Below are positions 16,597 to 24,847 of a DNA stretch of 64,000 bases, piece after piece (position 1 is the stretch's first letter; each line of letters begins with the position of its first letter). Both the position numbers and the translations under genes were made by a program. The stretch is taken from contig CAVWFH010000017.1 in assembly GCA_963754065.1 (NCBI GenBank), positions 33,090 through 97,089 on the forward strand. The letters run 5' to 3'. The notes beneath the pieces were generated by a model. It was given only the letters and a program-made list of their open reading frames with translations. It was not told the DNA's origin and searched no databases. Source of the stretch: JALORV01 sp963754065. Lineage in GTDB: Bacteria; Pseudomonadota; Gammaproteobacteria; Burkholderiales; Burkholderiaceae_F.

Positions 16597-17925
16597 CTAG
16601 GTCAGCGGATTACGCGCCAGCGGCGGATTCTTGGCGAAGTAGCGCTTGATGCCGGCGAGCATGGCTCGCGCCATCTGCTCCTGGTAGTCGTCGTCTCGCA
16701 GGCGCGCTTCCTCGTCCGGATTGCTGATGAAGGCGGTCTCGACCAGGATCGACGGAATATCGGGTGCCTTCAGCACCGCGAAGCCGGCCTGTTCGACGCG
16801 CGGCTTGTGCAGCCGGTTGACGCGCTCGAGTTCGCGCAGCACCGAGCTGCCCAACTTCAGGCTGTCGCTGATCTGGGCGGTGGTCGACAGGTCCAGCAGC
16901 ACGCGCGCCAGTTGCTTGTCGTGCGACGCGAGGTTGATGCCGCCGATCAGGTCGGCATCGTTCTCGCGTCGCGCCATCCACGCGGCGGTGCTGCTCGACG
17001 CGCCGTTTTCCGAAAGCGCGAACACCGACGAGCCGCGCGCGTCCGGCCGTATCCATGCATCGGCGTGGATCGAGACGAACAGATCCGCCTGCACTGCCCG
17101 TGCTTTCGACACGCGCGTGCGCAAGGGTACGAAGTAGTCGCCGTCGCGCGTCAGCGCCGCGCGCATGCCGCTGTCGGCAACGATCATCTCGCGCAACCTT
17201 CGCGCGATCGACAGCGTCACGGTCTTCTCATAGGTGCCGCGCTTGCCGACGGCACCCGGGTCTTCGCCGCCATGGCCCGGGTCGATCGCCACCGTGACGA
17301 TGCGCTGGACGTCGGAGTCGCTGTGCCGGCGCGTCGGGCGCGAAGGCGCGCGCGCGATCTTCTGTTCGCCCGCGCGGTCGGCCGCCGGTGGCGGGGACGG
17401 CAACACGGAGCTGAAGTCCGAGTCGCGCGGCGTGGCCTGCTCGCGCAGCAGCGCCATCAACGGGTCGGGGGGGTTGACCGGATACAGGTCCATCACCAGC
17501 CGATGCTGGTAGGGCCCGACCGGTTCGAGCGAGAAGACCTGCGGCTTGATGTCTTCCTTCAGTTCGATGACCAGGCGCACGACCTTGGGCCGGTTCTGTC
17601 CCACGCGGATCAACCCGATGTACGGATCGTTCGGCTCCACCTTCGCGACACCTTCGCGGAACGCCGGCGTCAGGTCGATGCCTTCGACATCGACCACCAT
17701 GCGCAGGGGCGGTGTATCGCGGATCAGGAAATGCGTGAACTTGAGCGGCTCGTCGTGTTCCAGTGCCACGCGCGTGTAATCGCGAGCAGGCCAGACGCGC
17801 ACTCCAAGCAGCGTGGCGCCGCGTGCGATGTGCAGGGGAGTCAGCGCGAGAACGAGCGAACCGCCCGCTGCCTGCATCAGGCGGCGGCGGTCGTGTCGAA
17901 CTCCTTTGCTGTGCTCTCCAGGCAT
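16597..17925 (-). CDS. amiC: N-acetylmuramoyl-L-alanine amidase (AMIN plus Amidase_3)
   Basis: This periplasmic zinc amidase cuts peptide stems from glycan strands during daughter-cell separation. The 442-residue protein has an N-terminal Tat-like signal (HDRRRLMQAAGGSLVLAL), an AMIN domain (about 40-150) that localises to the septum, and an Amidase_3 domain with VAIDPGHGGEDPGAVG (about 213-228), EKTVTLSIARRL, FVSIHADAW (about 283-291) and LVETAFISNPDEE (about 405-417). Its start lies 49 bp inside tsaE. A later ATG at 17877 would abut the tsaE stop but remove the twin-Arg signal, so I keep 17925. Confidence 0.93.
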   Translation of the reverse strand: MPGEHSKGVRHDRRRLMQAAGGSLVLALTPLHIARGATLLGVRVWPARDYTRVALEHDEPLKFTHFLIRDTPPLRMVVDVEGIDLTPAFREGVAKVEPNDPYIGLIRVGQNRPKVVRLVIELKEDIKPQVFSLEPVGPYQHRLVMDLYPVNPPDPLMALLREQATPRDSDFSSVLPSPPPAADRAGEQKIARAPSRPTRRHSDSDVQRIVTVAIDPGHGGEDPGAVGKRGTYEKTVTLSIARRLREMIVADSGMRAALTRDGDYFVPLRTRVSKARAVQADLFVSIHADAWIRPDARGSSVFALSENGASSSTAAWMARRENDADLIGGINLASHDKQLARVLLDLSTTAQISDSLKLGSSVLRELERVNRLHKPRVEQAGFAVLKAPDIPSILVETAFISNPDEEARLRDDDYQEQMARAMLAGIKRYFAKNPPLARNPLT

Positions 17926-18455
17926 GCGTGCCCCAGTTCACCGGACGCGGTCAGGATCGCGCGCCGTCCGGCGTCTTCAACTTGCAGGGCGATTGCCAGA
18001 TCCGCAGCGGGCAGGCGATCGCCGGCTTTCTCGGGCCATTCGATTGCGCAGATGCAACGCGGCCCGAACAGGTCACGAAAGCCGATCGAAAATTCGGCTG
18101 GATCGGCAAATCGATAAAAATCAAAGTGATAGAAGTCTAAGCTCGAAACGTCCTCAGCTTCAAGTCCAGAACGACCAGCGGCGTCCGGTCGACGCAACGA
18201 CACCACATAGGGCTCCAGCACCGCGAAGGTCGGACTTCGGATCGGCCCGCTGATGCCGTAGGCACGCAGCCAGCTACGCACCAGGGCCGTCTTGCCGGCG
18301 CCGAGATCACCGCTCAGGTTGACCTGCAGTCCGTGCGTCGCGATGGCGGTGGCATGGATGCGGCAAGCCGCGGCCAGCGCCCGGCCGAGCCGATCGGTGT
18401 CCGCCGGTGTGGGCAGAGTGCGCGCGATCTGCGCCGTGAGGGAATCTTGCGACAC
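17877..18455 (-). CDS. tsaE: tRNA threonylcarbamoyladenosine biosynthesis ATPase TsaE
   Basis: TsaE is the ATPase that supports the TsaBD complex in making t6A37. The 192-residue product has the P-loop NLSGDLGAGKTALVRSWL (about 46-63), a TsaE-type SPTFAVLEPYV (about 74-84), and FYHFDFYRFADPAEF (about 107-121) followed by AIEWPEKAGDRLP (about 136-148). It is somewhat longer than usual at both ends. The start is a GTG at 18455, only five bases from the divergent queG start, and its 3' end overlaps amiC. Confidence 0.94.
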   Translation of the reverse strand: MSQDSLTAQIARTLPTPADTDRLGRALAAACRIHATAIATHGLQVNLSGDLGAGKTALVRSWLRAYGISGPIRSPTFAVLEPYVVSLRRPDAAGRSGLEAEDVSSLDFYHFDFYRFADPAEFSIGFRDLFGPRCICAIEWPEKAGDRLPAADLAIALQVEDAGRRAILTASGELGHACLESTAKEFDTTAAA

Positions 18456-18460
18456 CTAGA

Positions 18461-19597
18461 ATGGCCAGCATGAATTCAGATCGCGGCGAGGATACGCGCG
18501 CGTACCGTTTCGACGGCGTGAAGCTGGTCGAAGGCATCCGTGCCTGGGCCGCTGAACTGGGCTTCGCGCGCCTCGGCATTGCCGATACCGACGTCGCGGA
18601 GGCATCGCGTCACCTGCAGGCCTGGCTCGGTGAAGGCCGTCACGGCGCGATGGACTACATGGAGCGCCACGCCCGCCTGCGTGCCGACCCGGCGCTGTTG
18701 CTGCCCGGAGCGTTGCGGGTGATCAGCGTGCGCATGGACTACTTACCTGCAACAACGCCGCCTGACTGGGCCGAACGCGAATTGCACCGACTGCGCGAAC
18801 CGGGTGCCGCCGTGGTGTCGCTGTACGCGCGCGGCCGCGATTATCACAAGGTCCTGCGCTCACGCCTGCAATCGCTGGCCACGCGCATCGAAGGTGAAGT
18901 CGGTCACTTCGGTTACCGCGTGGCAACCGATTCGGCGCCGGTGCTCGAAGTCGAGCTGGCACGCAAGGCGGGTATCGGCTGGCGCGGCAAGCACACGCTG
19001 CTGCTGACGCAGGATGCGGGTTCGATGTTCTTCCTCGGCGAGATCCTCACGGATCTGCCGCTTCCCGTCGACGCGCCCATCGTCGAGCGCTGCGGTACCT
19101 GCGCACGCTGCATCGACATCTGCCCGACGCGCGCGATTACCGGTCCGTATCAGCTCGATGCGCGCCGCTGCATTTCGTACCTGACGATCGAGCATCCGGG
19201 GCCAATCCCGGAGGACCTGCGACCGCTGATGGGCAACCGTGTCTACGGCTGCGACGACTGCCAGCTCGTCTGTCCATGGAACAAGTTCGCACAGCGCGCG
19301 ACGCTGCCCGACTTCGACGTCCGCTACGGGCTCGATGCGGCCATGCTGATCGATCTCTTCGCATGGAGCGAGGCGGACTTCAACGCACGGACTGCCGGCT
19401 CGCCGATACGCCGCATCGGCCACGAACGATGGCTGCGCAACGTCGCGGTCGCACTCGGCAATGCGCCCACTTCGCCCGCCGTCATTGCCGCGCTGAAATC
19501 ACGCCGTGATGATCCGAGCGCGCTGGTGCGCGAGCATGTCGAATGGGCACTCGGCCGCCACGGATCGACGGCCGCCCTCAGCGCGGTGCCAGGCTGA
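18461..19597 (+). CDS. queG: Epoxyqueuosine reductase
   Basis: QueG, a cobalamin and 4Fe-4S enzyme, reduces epoxyqueuosine-34 to queuosine, the final step after QueA. The 378-residue protein shows YARGRDYHKVLRSRLQSLA (about 123-141), the substrate-site GWRGKHTLLL (about 173-182), the ferredoxin-type CGTCARCIDICP (about 209-220) and CDDCQLVCPWN (about 264-274), then a HEAT-like C-terminus. Its B12 dependence links it to the btu uptake genes at 45-51 kb. An ATG at 18470 is an equally possible start. Confidence 0.96.
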   Translation: MASMNSDRGEDTRAYRFDGVKLVEGIRAWAAELGFARLGIADTDVAEASRHLQAWLGEGRHGAMDYMERHARLRADPALLLPGALRVISVRMDYLPATTPPDWAERELHRLREPGAAVVSLYARGRDYHKVLRSRLQSLATRIEGEVGHFGYRVATDSAPVLEVELARKAGIGWRGKHTLLLTQDAGSMFFLGEILTDLPLPVDAPIVERCGTCARCIDICPTRAITGPYQLDARRCISYLTIEHPGPIPEDLRPLMGNRVYGCDDCQLVCPWNKFAQRATLPDFDVRYGLDAAMLIDLFAWSEADFNARTAGSPIRRIGHERWLRNVAVALGNAPTSPAVIAALKSRRDDPSALVREHVEWALGRHGSTAALSAVPG

Positions 19598-20474
19598 GCC
19601 ACAGGGGCAAGGTCACCATCGCCAGCAATGTCTGTACGGTGATCGCGTAGGCCACCGGGGTGGCATGGCCGCCCATGCGCGCGGCAAGGATGTACGCGCT
19701 CGACGCGGTCGGCAGCGCAGCGAACAGCAGCACGATCGTCGCCGGTATGCCGGACAGCCCGAGGAGGGTAATCAGCCCCAGCGCGATCGCCGGCTTGGCC
19801 AGCAGCTTCACCCCGATCAGGTACGCCATGGTCGGCCGCTCTTCGTGCACCGAGGCGAAAGTGAGTCCTGCGCCGATGCACAGCAGTCCCAGCGCCAGGC
19901 TGGCCGAACCGAGTCGCGTGAGGAAGGTTCCCAACAACGCCGGCAGTTCGAGTCCCAGTTGATTCACCACGAGTCCTGAAACCGTGGCAAGGATCAGCGG
20001 ATTCACGGCCATCTCGCGCAATACGCCGGTCTGGCGATGACGCGCCAGCGCATAGACGGCGAACGTATTGGCGAGCGGAACGCAGACGGCGATGATCACC
20101 GCCATCAACGCCACGCCGCGTGGCCCTGCGAGCGACTGGGCCAGCGCGAGCCCGACATACGAGTTGTAGCGAAACGCTGTCTGCACGCAGCTGGCGAGGA
20201 ACGCCGGCTGAGGGCGAAAGAGCCAGCGCGCCGCAAATCCCAGCACCACGGCCGCGAGGAATGCGCCGACCGCGGCTGCCAGCATGCGCCCCTCGCTCGC
20301 GAGCGAGAATTTGGCATTGACGATCGAGGTGAAGAGCAGCGGAGGGAACAGCGCGTAGTAGACGAGCCGCTCGGCGCCGTCCCAGAAGTTGCGCGCAAAG
20401 CCGAGGCGGCGCGCCAGCACAGCACCCATCAGGATCAGCCCGAAATCGGGCAGCATCAGCAGTGCGTTGTTCAA
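19578..20474 (-). CDS. AEC-family auxin-efflux-carrier-like transporter
   Basis: The 298-residue inner-membrane protein has about ten hydrophobic segments in the two-fold arrangement of the AEC (PF03547) family. Visible markers are FPPLLFTSIVNAKFS (about 43-57), FRYNSYVGLALAQSLAGPRG (about 100-119), NPLILATVSGLVVNQ (about 158-172) and ALPTASSAYILAARMGG (about 252-268). Such carriers export or import organic anions such as malonate or malate in some bacteria; the substrate here is unknown. Its 3' end overlaps convergent queG by 20 bp. Confidence 0.87.
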   Translation of the reverse strand: MNNALLMLPDFGLILMGAVLARRLGFARNFWDGAERLVYYALFPPLLFTSIVNAKFSLASEGRMLAAAVGAFLAAVVLGFAARWLFRPQPAFLASCVQTAFRYNSYVGLALAQSLAGPRGVALMAVIIAVCVPLANTFAVYALARHRQTGVLREMAVNPLILATVSGLVVNQLGLELPALLGTFLTRLGSASLALGLLCIGAGLTFASVHEERPTMAYLIGVKLLAKPAIALGLITLLGLSGIPATIVLLFAALPTASSAYILAARMGGHATPVAYAITVQTLLAMVTLPLWLSLAPR

Positions 20475-20542
20475 GCCGGGCTCACAATGCCAAAAATTGC
20501 TGCCGCTTGGCGTGCCCCGTATAATCCGCGACTCGCTTCAAG

Positions 20543-20618
<76 letters not shown>

Positions 20619-20643
20619 GCACACCGAATGCCAGTTCGTCGTT

Positions 20644-21607
20644 TCATGCCAGCGGCCCTCCGGGGCCGTTTGTCATTTCTGCTCGCATCGTTGCGAGTGC
20701 TGCCGCGACGGTCGGGTACATCAGCGTGACATGCAGTTCGTTCTTGAGGCGCCGGTTCGACAGCCGGCGGGACTCGGTCATGAACGAGTACATCATCGGC
20801 GACACGGTCGCCTTCAACGCCGCACGCGGCAGGCGCGGTGGGTGCGGCAGGCCGAATGCATCGGCGACCGCGTCGAAGTACTCGGCCATCTTCATCTCGT
20901 CGTCATCGCACGCGTTGTAGACGCGCGCGGCCGCGCCACGCGACAGCGCGGCGATCGCAATGCGTGCCAGGTCGTCGGCATGGATGTGGTTGGTGTACAC
21001 GTCGTCCGCGTCGGCCAGGGCTGGCAGGTTCTGGCGCAGCCGGTCCAGCGGCAGCCGATCGTGTGCGTAAATGCCGGGCACGCGCAGCACCGCGGCGCGC
21101 AGCCGGCCGCGCATGAGGTGTTCGGCGTCAAGCCGCCGCACGGCACGTTCGTTGGCGGGTTTCAGGCGCGCCGTTTCGTCGATCCGTCGACCGCCATGAT
21201 CGCCGTAGACACCGCTCGTGCTGATGTAGACGGCACGGCGGAGACGCACTGCGCGAGGCTCCGTCGAGCGCAGCGACGAGATGCCGCGTGCGCCTGTCGC
21301 GTTCTCCGACATTGCCCGGCGGGGCGAGGTGGATGACGCGCTCCGCCAGACCCTGCAGGCGACGCAGGGATGCCGGCTGATCCAGGTTGCCGACGATCGG
21401 CAGCACGCCGGCGGCGCGCAACAACGGGGCGCGCTCCGGGGTCGACGTCAATGCGATGAGACGGAAGCGCGTGGCGAGGCGTGAGACAATGCGCAGCCCG
21501 ACATCGCCGCAGCCGATGATCAGCAGGCGCGGTCGACCCAGCTTGCGTGGCTTGCGGCTCCCGAGGCGACTCGCGTGCGGTGACGGCGCGGGCCGTTTAA
21601 ATTCCAT
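20644..21607 (-). pseudogene. NAD-dependent epimerase/dehydratase (SDR), frameshifted
   Basis: Two overlapping minus-strand frames together encode one short-chain epimerase-like protein. The 5' frame (from 21607) has the Rossmann start RLLIIGCGDVGLRI and continues to HLVAALDGAS. The 3' frame resumes with RAVYISTSGVYGDHGG, the conserved YxxxS/T-type region, then LRVPGIYA, DDVYTNHIHADDLA and a C-terminus ending near 20644. One extra base (or two missing) between about 21230 and 21270 separates them. Everything else looks intact, so this is a recent pseudogene, a sequencing error or, less likely, programmed frameshifting. It is divergent from the gene at 21619, 11 bp away. Confidence 0.8.
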
Positions 21608-21618
21608 CGCGCAATTCT

Positions 21619-22683
21619 ATGAGCTTCAAGGTCACGGTCCGCCCGAGCGGACGATCCTTCACCGTCGAAGGCGACGAAACCGTGCTGGCCTCGGCGCTGC
21701 GGCAGGGCGTCGGCATTGCGTACGGCTGCAAGAACGGAGCCTGCGGCACCTGCCGTGGCAAGCTGCTCGAAGGTCAACTCGTGCACGGACCGCACTCGAC
21801 CTCGGCATTGTCGGCGGCGGACGAGGCGCGGGGCCTGGCGCTGTTCTGCTGCTCGCGACCACAGTGCGATGTCGTGATCGAGGCGCGCGAGCTGACTGGC
21901 TTCGGCGACATACCGATCAGGAAAATGCCGGTGCGCATCGCGCGCATCGAGCGCGCGGCGCCGGACGTGGCCATTGTGTCGCTGCAACTGCCGGCTACGG
22001 AGCGACTCCAGTACCTGGCCGGTCAGTACCTCGAATTCATCCTGCGCGATGGTTCGCGCCGCCACTATTCGATCGCCACGCCGCCCCACGCGGACGAGCA
22101 ACTGCAATTCCACATCCGACATATGCCGGGTGGGGTGTTCACCGACAACCTGTTCGGCACCGGACCGCAGCCCGTCAAGGAGCGCGACATCCTGCGTGTC
22201 GAAGGACCGATGGGCACGTTCTTCCTGCGCGAAGACAATCCGCGGCCGATCATCCTGGTGGCAGGCGGAACCGGCTTTGCCCCGATCAAGGCGCTCGCCG
22301 AGCACATCTTTTCGGAGGGCATCAACCGCGAGGATTCAGGCAAGGTCTTTCGCCCCGTGGTCTTTTACTGGGGAGCACGGTCCAGGCAGGATCTCTACGC
22401 CGATGAGTTGCCGTCGCGCTGGGCGCGCGAGCAGCCGAACTTCCGTTACGTTCCGGTGCTGTCGGAAGCGCACCCCGAGGATGCTTGGACCGGGCGTACC
22501 GGCTTCGTGCATCGCGCGGTGATGGAAGACTTCCCCGATCTATCCGGTCACCAGGTCTATGCGTGCGGAGCCCCGCCGATGATCGCAGCGGCGCGCCGCG
22601 ATTTCTCGGCGTTGTGCGGACTTCCGGAGGACCAGTTCTTCGCCGACGCTTTTACTTCGCAGGCGGACCTGGTTCAGGCCTGA
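21619..22683 (+). CDS. 2Fe-2S flavoprotein reductase (CDP-6-deoxy-delta-3,4-glucoseen reductase-like)
   Basis: The 354-residue protein joins a plant-type ferredoxin domain to an FNR-like reductase, as in AscD/phenol hydroxylase reductases. The N-terminal domain has GCKNGACGTCRGKLLEG (about 37-53) with the fourth Cys in LFCCSRP near 77-83. The flavin site is RHYSIATPP (about 151-159) and the NAD site VAGGTGFAPIKAL (about 214-226), with a C-terminal VYACGAPPMI (about 314-323). It would pass electrons from NAD(P)H to an unknown oxygenase, or reduce a small substrate. No partner oxygenase is adjacent. Confidence 0.87.
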   Translation: MSFKVTVRPSGRSFTVEGDETVLASALRQGVGIAYGCKNGACGTCRGKLLEGQLVHGPHSTSALSAADEARGLALFCCSRPQCDVVIEARELTGFGDIPIRKMPVRIARIERAAPDVAIVSLQLPATERLQYLAGQYLEFILRDGSRRHYSIATPPHADEQLQFHIRHMPGGVFTDNLFGTGPQPVKERDILRVEGPMGTFFLREDNPRPIILVAGGTGFAPIKALAEHIFSEGINREDSGKVFRPVVFYWGARSRQDLYADELPSRWAREQPNFRYVPVLSEAHPEDAWTGRTGFVHRAVMEDFPDLSGHQVYACGAPPMIAAARRDFSALCGLPEDQFFADAFTSQADLVQA

Positions 22684-22727
22684 ACCCGATCCGCCGCGTC
22701 ACACGCATCGCGGTTGTGTTGCGTCTT

Positions 22728-24062
22728 TCAGTTGCGCAACGGCAAGAGGTAACTCGTGGCAACGCGATGACCTATCTTGCGCCCAAGCGCGATCCCGTCC
22801 TCGCAGGCGCTGCGGAAGTGGATGCCCGCGTAGACGCGCGAGTCGGCGCTTTCGCGGGCCGCCTGCGACAGGTGCGTGTAGGTCCGCTTGATGTTCGCGA
22901 ACGGCGGACCGCTGGCGATCGTGAACGTGACCTGGTCCGACCCCAGGATCGTGGCCAGCGCGACGGCTCCCGCCGCACTGAAGATGCTCTGGGTCGAGGG
23001 ATAGTCGGACACCGGCGGCGTGTTCTGCAGGCTGTTCCACTTCGGGTCGGCCACGGTCGCATCGTTGCCGTCTTCCGCAGCCTCGCGAATGGCCGTGACC
23101 GGCCGCCAGAAGTCGTAGACATAGCGGATCTTGAAGCCAGCGATGTAGCCGTCGGCCATCGCCAGTGAAACGACGCCCAGGGCGCGTGCACTGTCCACGA
23201 GATCGAACCCGCGAGCCTCCGACACCGCGCGCGCAACGCGATACCAGGAGGGCGGTCCCTCGAACCAGAACCGGGCCAGTTCAGTCTGCTCGGGCGTGCG
23301 CGCTGTGCTGACCTGGCCGCCCAGGGTCTTCACTTCGTTGAAGTCACGCGCGTACTGGGCGCTGTTGAGCGCAGGCGGCCCGGGCAACCAGAACTGGGAC
23401 GCAGACAGCAGCGTGAACGGCGTGATGTTGCCCCATCCCGGCAGGGCCGATGCCGCGAGCCCGGGCGCGACCTTGGGATCCTTGATCGGTGGATTGGGCG
23501 GATCGGGGTTCGGCGTCGGCCGCCACCGTCCGGGGGCATTGACTGGCGTGTAGGGCGCCCCACGCATGGCTCCGTCATCCTTGCGCAGCGCCAGCATGGC
23601 TTCGCCCGCTGCCTGGCCCACGGCGATGCCGTTGGTCTTCGCCGGTCCCTCGGGCAGGGCGGCAAGGGCCGTTCGATAGGCATCCTCGACCTGGGCCAGC
23701 GCTTCAGTGCGCTGCGGCGGCGCACCGAAGTTCGGAATGACGCCCGCCAGAACGGTGCGTGTCGCCGCGGCGACGGCCGCTTCGGGCGCCGCGCCGCGAA
23801 CTGCGGGTCCTTCGAAGTAGTAGGCCGTGTAACGCGGGGTGATCGCATTCAGCGCGTCATGCACTGCGCCCTGCACCATGGCGATCGTGCGTGACTGCTG
23901 GATGGCGTTCTGGCCGCCGGTATTGGTGGCCTTGACCGCGGTGTCGTTCCACTTGAGCACCTCGTTGGCGGCGGCGGGCAAAGCGCAGAGCGCGGCGACG
24001 GCGAAGGCCGCGATGAGTCGGGCCGGCGTGAGGCCCGGGACCCGGGTGAAAATCACAGTCAT
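22728..24062 (-). CDS. Secreted vanadium-haloperoxidase/PAP2-like protein with altered active-site motifs
   Basis: The 444-residue protein starts with a signal peptide (LIAAFAVAALCALPAAANE) and belongs to the haloperoxidase branch of the PAP2 superfamily. The usual three motifs (K-x6-RP, PSGH, SR-x5-H) are present in altered form: RYVYDFWRP has Arg for Lys, YPSTQS has Gln where the catalytic His is expected, and SRVYAGIHF is intact. It may be a phosphatase- or haloperoxidase-fold protein with changed or lost chemistry. I chose the ATG at 24062, eight bases after AGGAG; a longer frame to 24140 is less likely. Confidence 0.82.
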   Translation of the reverse strand: MTVIFTRVPGLTPARLIAAFAVAALCALPAAANEVLKWNDTAVKATNTGGQNAIQQSRTIAMVQGAVHDALNAITPRYTAYYFEGPAVRGAAPEAAVAAATRTVLAGVIPNFGAPPQRTEALAQVEDAYRTALAALPEGPAKTNGIAVGQAAGEAMLALRKDDGAMRGAPYTPVNAPGRWRPTPNPDPPNPPIKDPKVAPGLAASALPGWGNITPFTLLSASQFWLPGPPALNSAQYARDFNEVKTLGGQVSTARTPEQTELARFWFEGPPSWYRVARAVSEARGFDLVDSARALGVVSLAMADGYIAGFKIRYVYDFWRPVTAIREAAEDGNDATVADPKWNSLQNTPPVSDYPSTQSIFSAAGAVALATILGSDQVTFTIASGPPFANIKRTYTHLSQAARESADSRVYAGIHFRSACEDGIALGRKIGHRVATSYLLPLRN

Positions 24063-24193
24063 GACACTTTCTCCTCGAGGGGACTGCGAAGTGAAATGCT
24101 GGAAGCCGGGGACACTAGGCCTGCGTCGGCGGTCCGTCAACCGTCTTCGGCGGGGTGGACTGCTGCGCCGGAAGTTGGTTTAGACTTCAACCA

Positions 24194-24268
24194 ATGAAGA
24201 CGATGAGCATGACCCGACGTGCACGACGCAATGCGGAACTCCGCAGGGAGGCGCGCGCGCAGGGTTGA
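24194..24268 (+). CDS. Arg-rich 24-residue mini-ORF, candidate leader peptide
   Basis: Reading MKTMSMTRRARRNAELRREA..., the 24 codons include seven Arg (RR, RR, RR, R), encoded partly by the rarer CGA and AGG. A clear intrinsic terminator starts 25 bases after its TGA, ahead of a GNAT gene and argC. This matches the layout of amino-acid attenuator leaders, here for arginine. The ribosome site is weak. A TAGACT at 24181-24186 could be a -10 element that would make the ORF nearly leaderless. It could also be a chance ORF. Confidence 0.45.
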   Translation: MKTMSMTRRARRNAELRREARAQG

Positions 24269-24293
24269 CTACCGTCTTACAGGTTTCCCCCGA

Positions 24294-24320
24294 AGGCCGC
24301 GTATCCCGCGGCCTTTTTGT
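24294..24320 (+). terminator. Intrinsic terminator upstream of GNAT-argC
   Basis: AGGCCGCG at 24294-24301 and CGCGGCCT at 24307-24314 form a perfect 8-bp stem with a five-base loop, followed by TTTTTGTTT. It lies between the Arg-rich mini-ORF and the GNAT start at 24332. It could end a short leader transcript. Its position in front of, rather than behind, the genes suggests attenuation. I saw no convincing alternative antiterminator pairing by eye. Confidence 0.8.
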
Positions 24321-24331
24321 TTCTGGATGCA

Positions 24332-24847
24332 ATGACTGACTCACAACCGGACATGGACATTCAAATCAGCAGCAATCCGGACTGGATCGACATCGATCGG
24401 GTCTGGCGCTTCCTGCGCGACGAGGCGTACTGGTCCCGCGGGGTTCCGCGTGGCGTCGTGCAGCGCGCCATCGCAAATTCTCTGGTCTGGGGCGCCTATG
24501 CCAGCGAGTCCTCGGCAACGGCGACATGCGGGCGCGGCCAGGTCGGCTTCCTGCGCGTCATCTCCGACCGGGCGACCTTCGCGTATCTTTGCGACGTCTT
24601 CGTGCTGCCGGAGTGGCGGGGTCGCGGCATCGCGCGGCGCCTTGTGCAGGCAGCGCGCGAGCATCCGGAACTGCAAGGCCTGCGACGCTGGCTGCTTTTC
24701 ACGCGCGACGCGCACGAGTTGTACGCGCGGGCTGGATTCACGCCGCTGACGGACCCGCGGCGCGGCATGGAACGTCTGGACAGCAACGTTTACGCATCGA
24801 CAGCAACATCGCAACCGGTAATGGCACCGAGCGGAGAGCGGACATGA
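24332..24847 (+). CDS. GNAT-family N-acetyltransferase
   Basis: The 171-residue protein shows the acetyl-CoA-binding core: AYLCDVFVLPEWRGRGIARRL (about 85-105, with the R/Q-x-x-G-x-G/A motif RGRGIA), then LVQAAREHPELQGLRRWLLF and a C-terminal AHELYARAGFTPL (about 131-143) typical of GNATs. The substrate is unknown. The TGA overlaps the argC ATG (ATGA), so it is translationally coupled to arginine synthesis, but it is too short to be a classic ArgA. The ATG at 24332 is the first clear start; 24353 is possible. Confidence 0.83.
   Translation: MTDSQPDMDIQISSNPDWIDIDRVWRFLRDEAYWSRGVPRGVVQRAIANSLVWGAYASESSATATCGRGQVGFLRVISDRATFAYLCDVFVLPEWRGRGIARRLVQAAREHPELQGLRRWLLFTRDAHELYARAGFTPLTDPRRGMERLDSNVYASTATSQPVMAPSGERT

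Noticed and set aside
16411..18117. 568-codon plus-strand open frame
   Set aside because: Opposite amiC, whose motifs are clear; its translation has no recognisable domain.
24526..24843. ArgC start upstream at 24526
   Set aside because: That region is the GNAT gene in another frame; the ArgC core begins at 24844 with an ATGA overlap.
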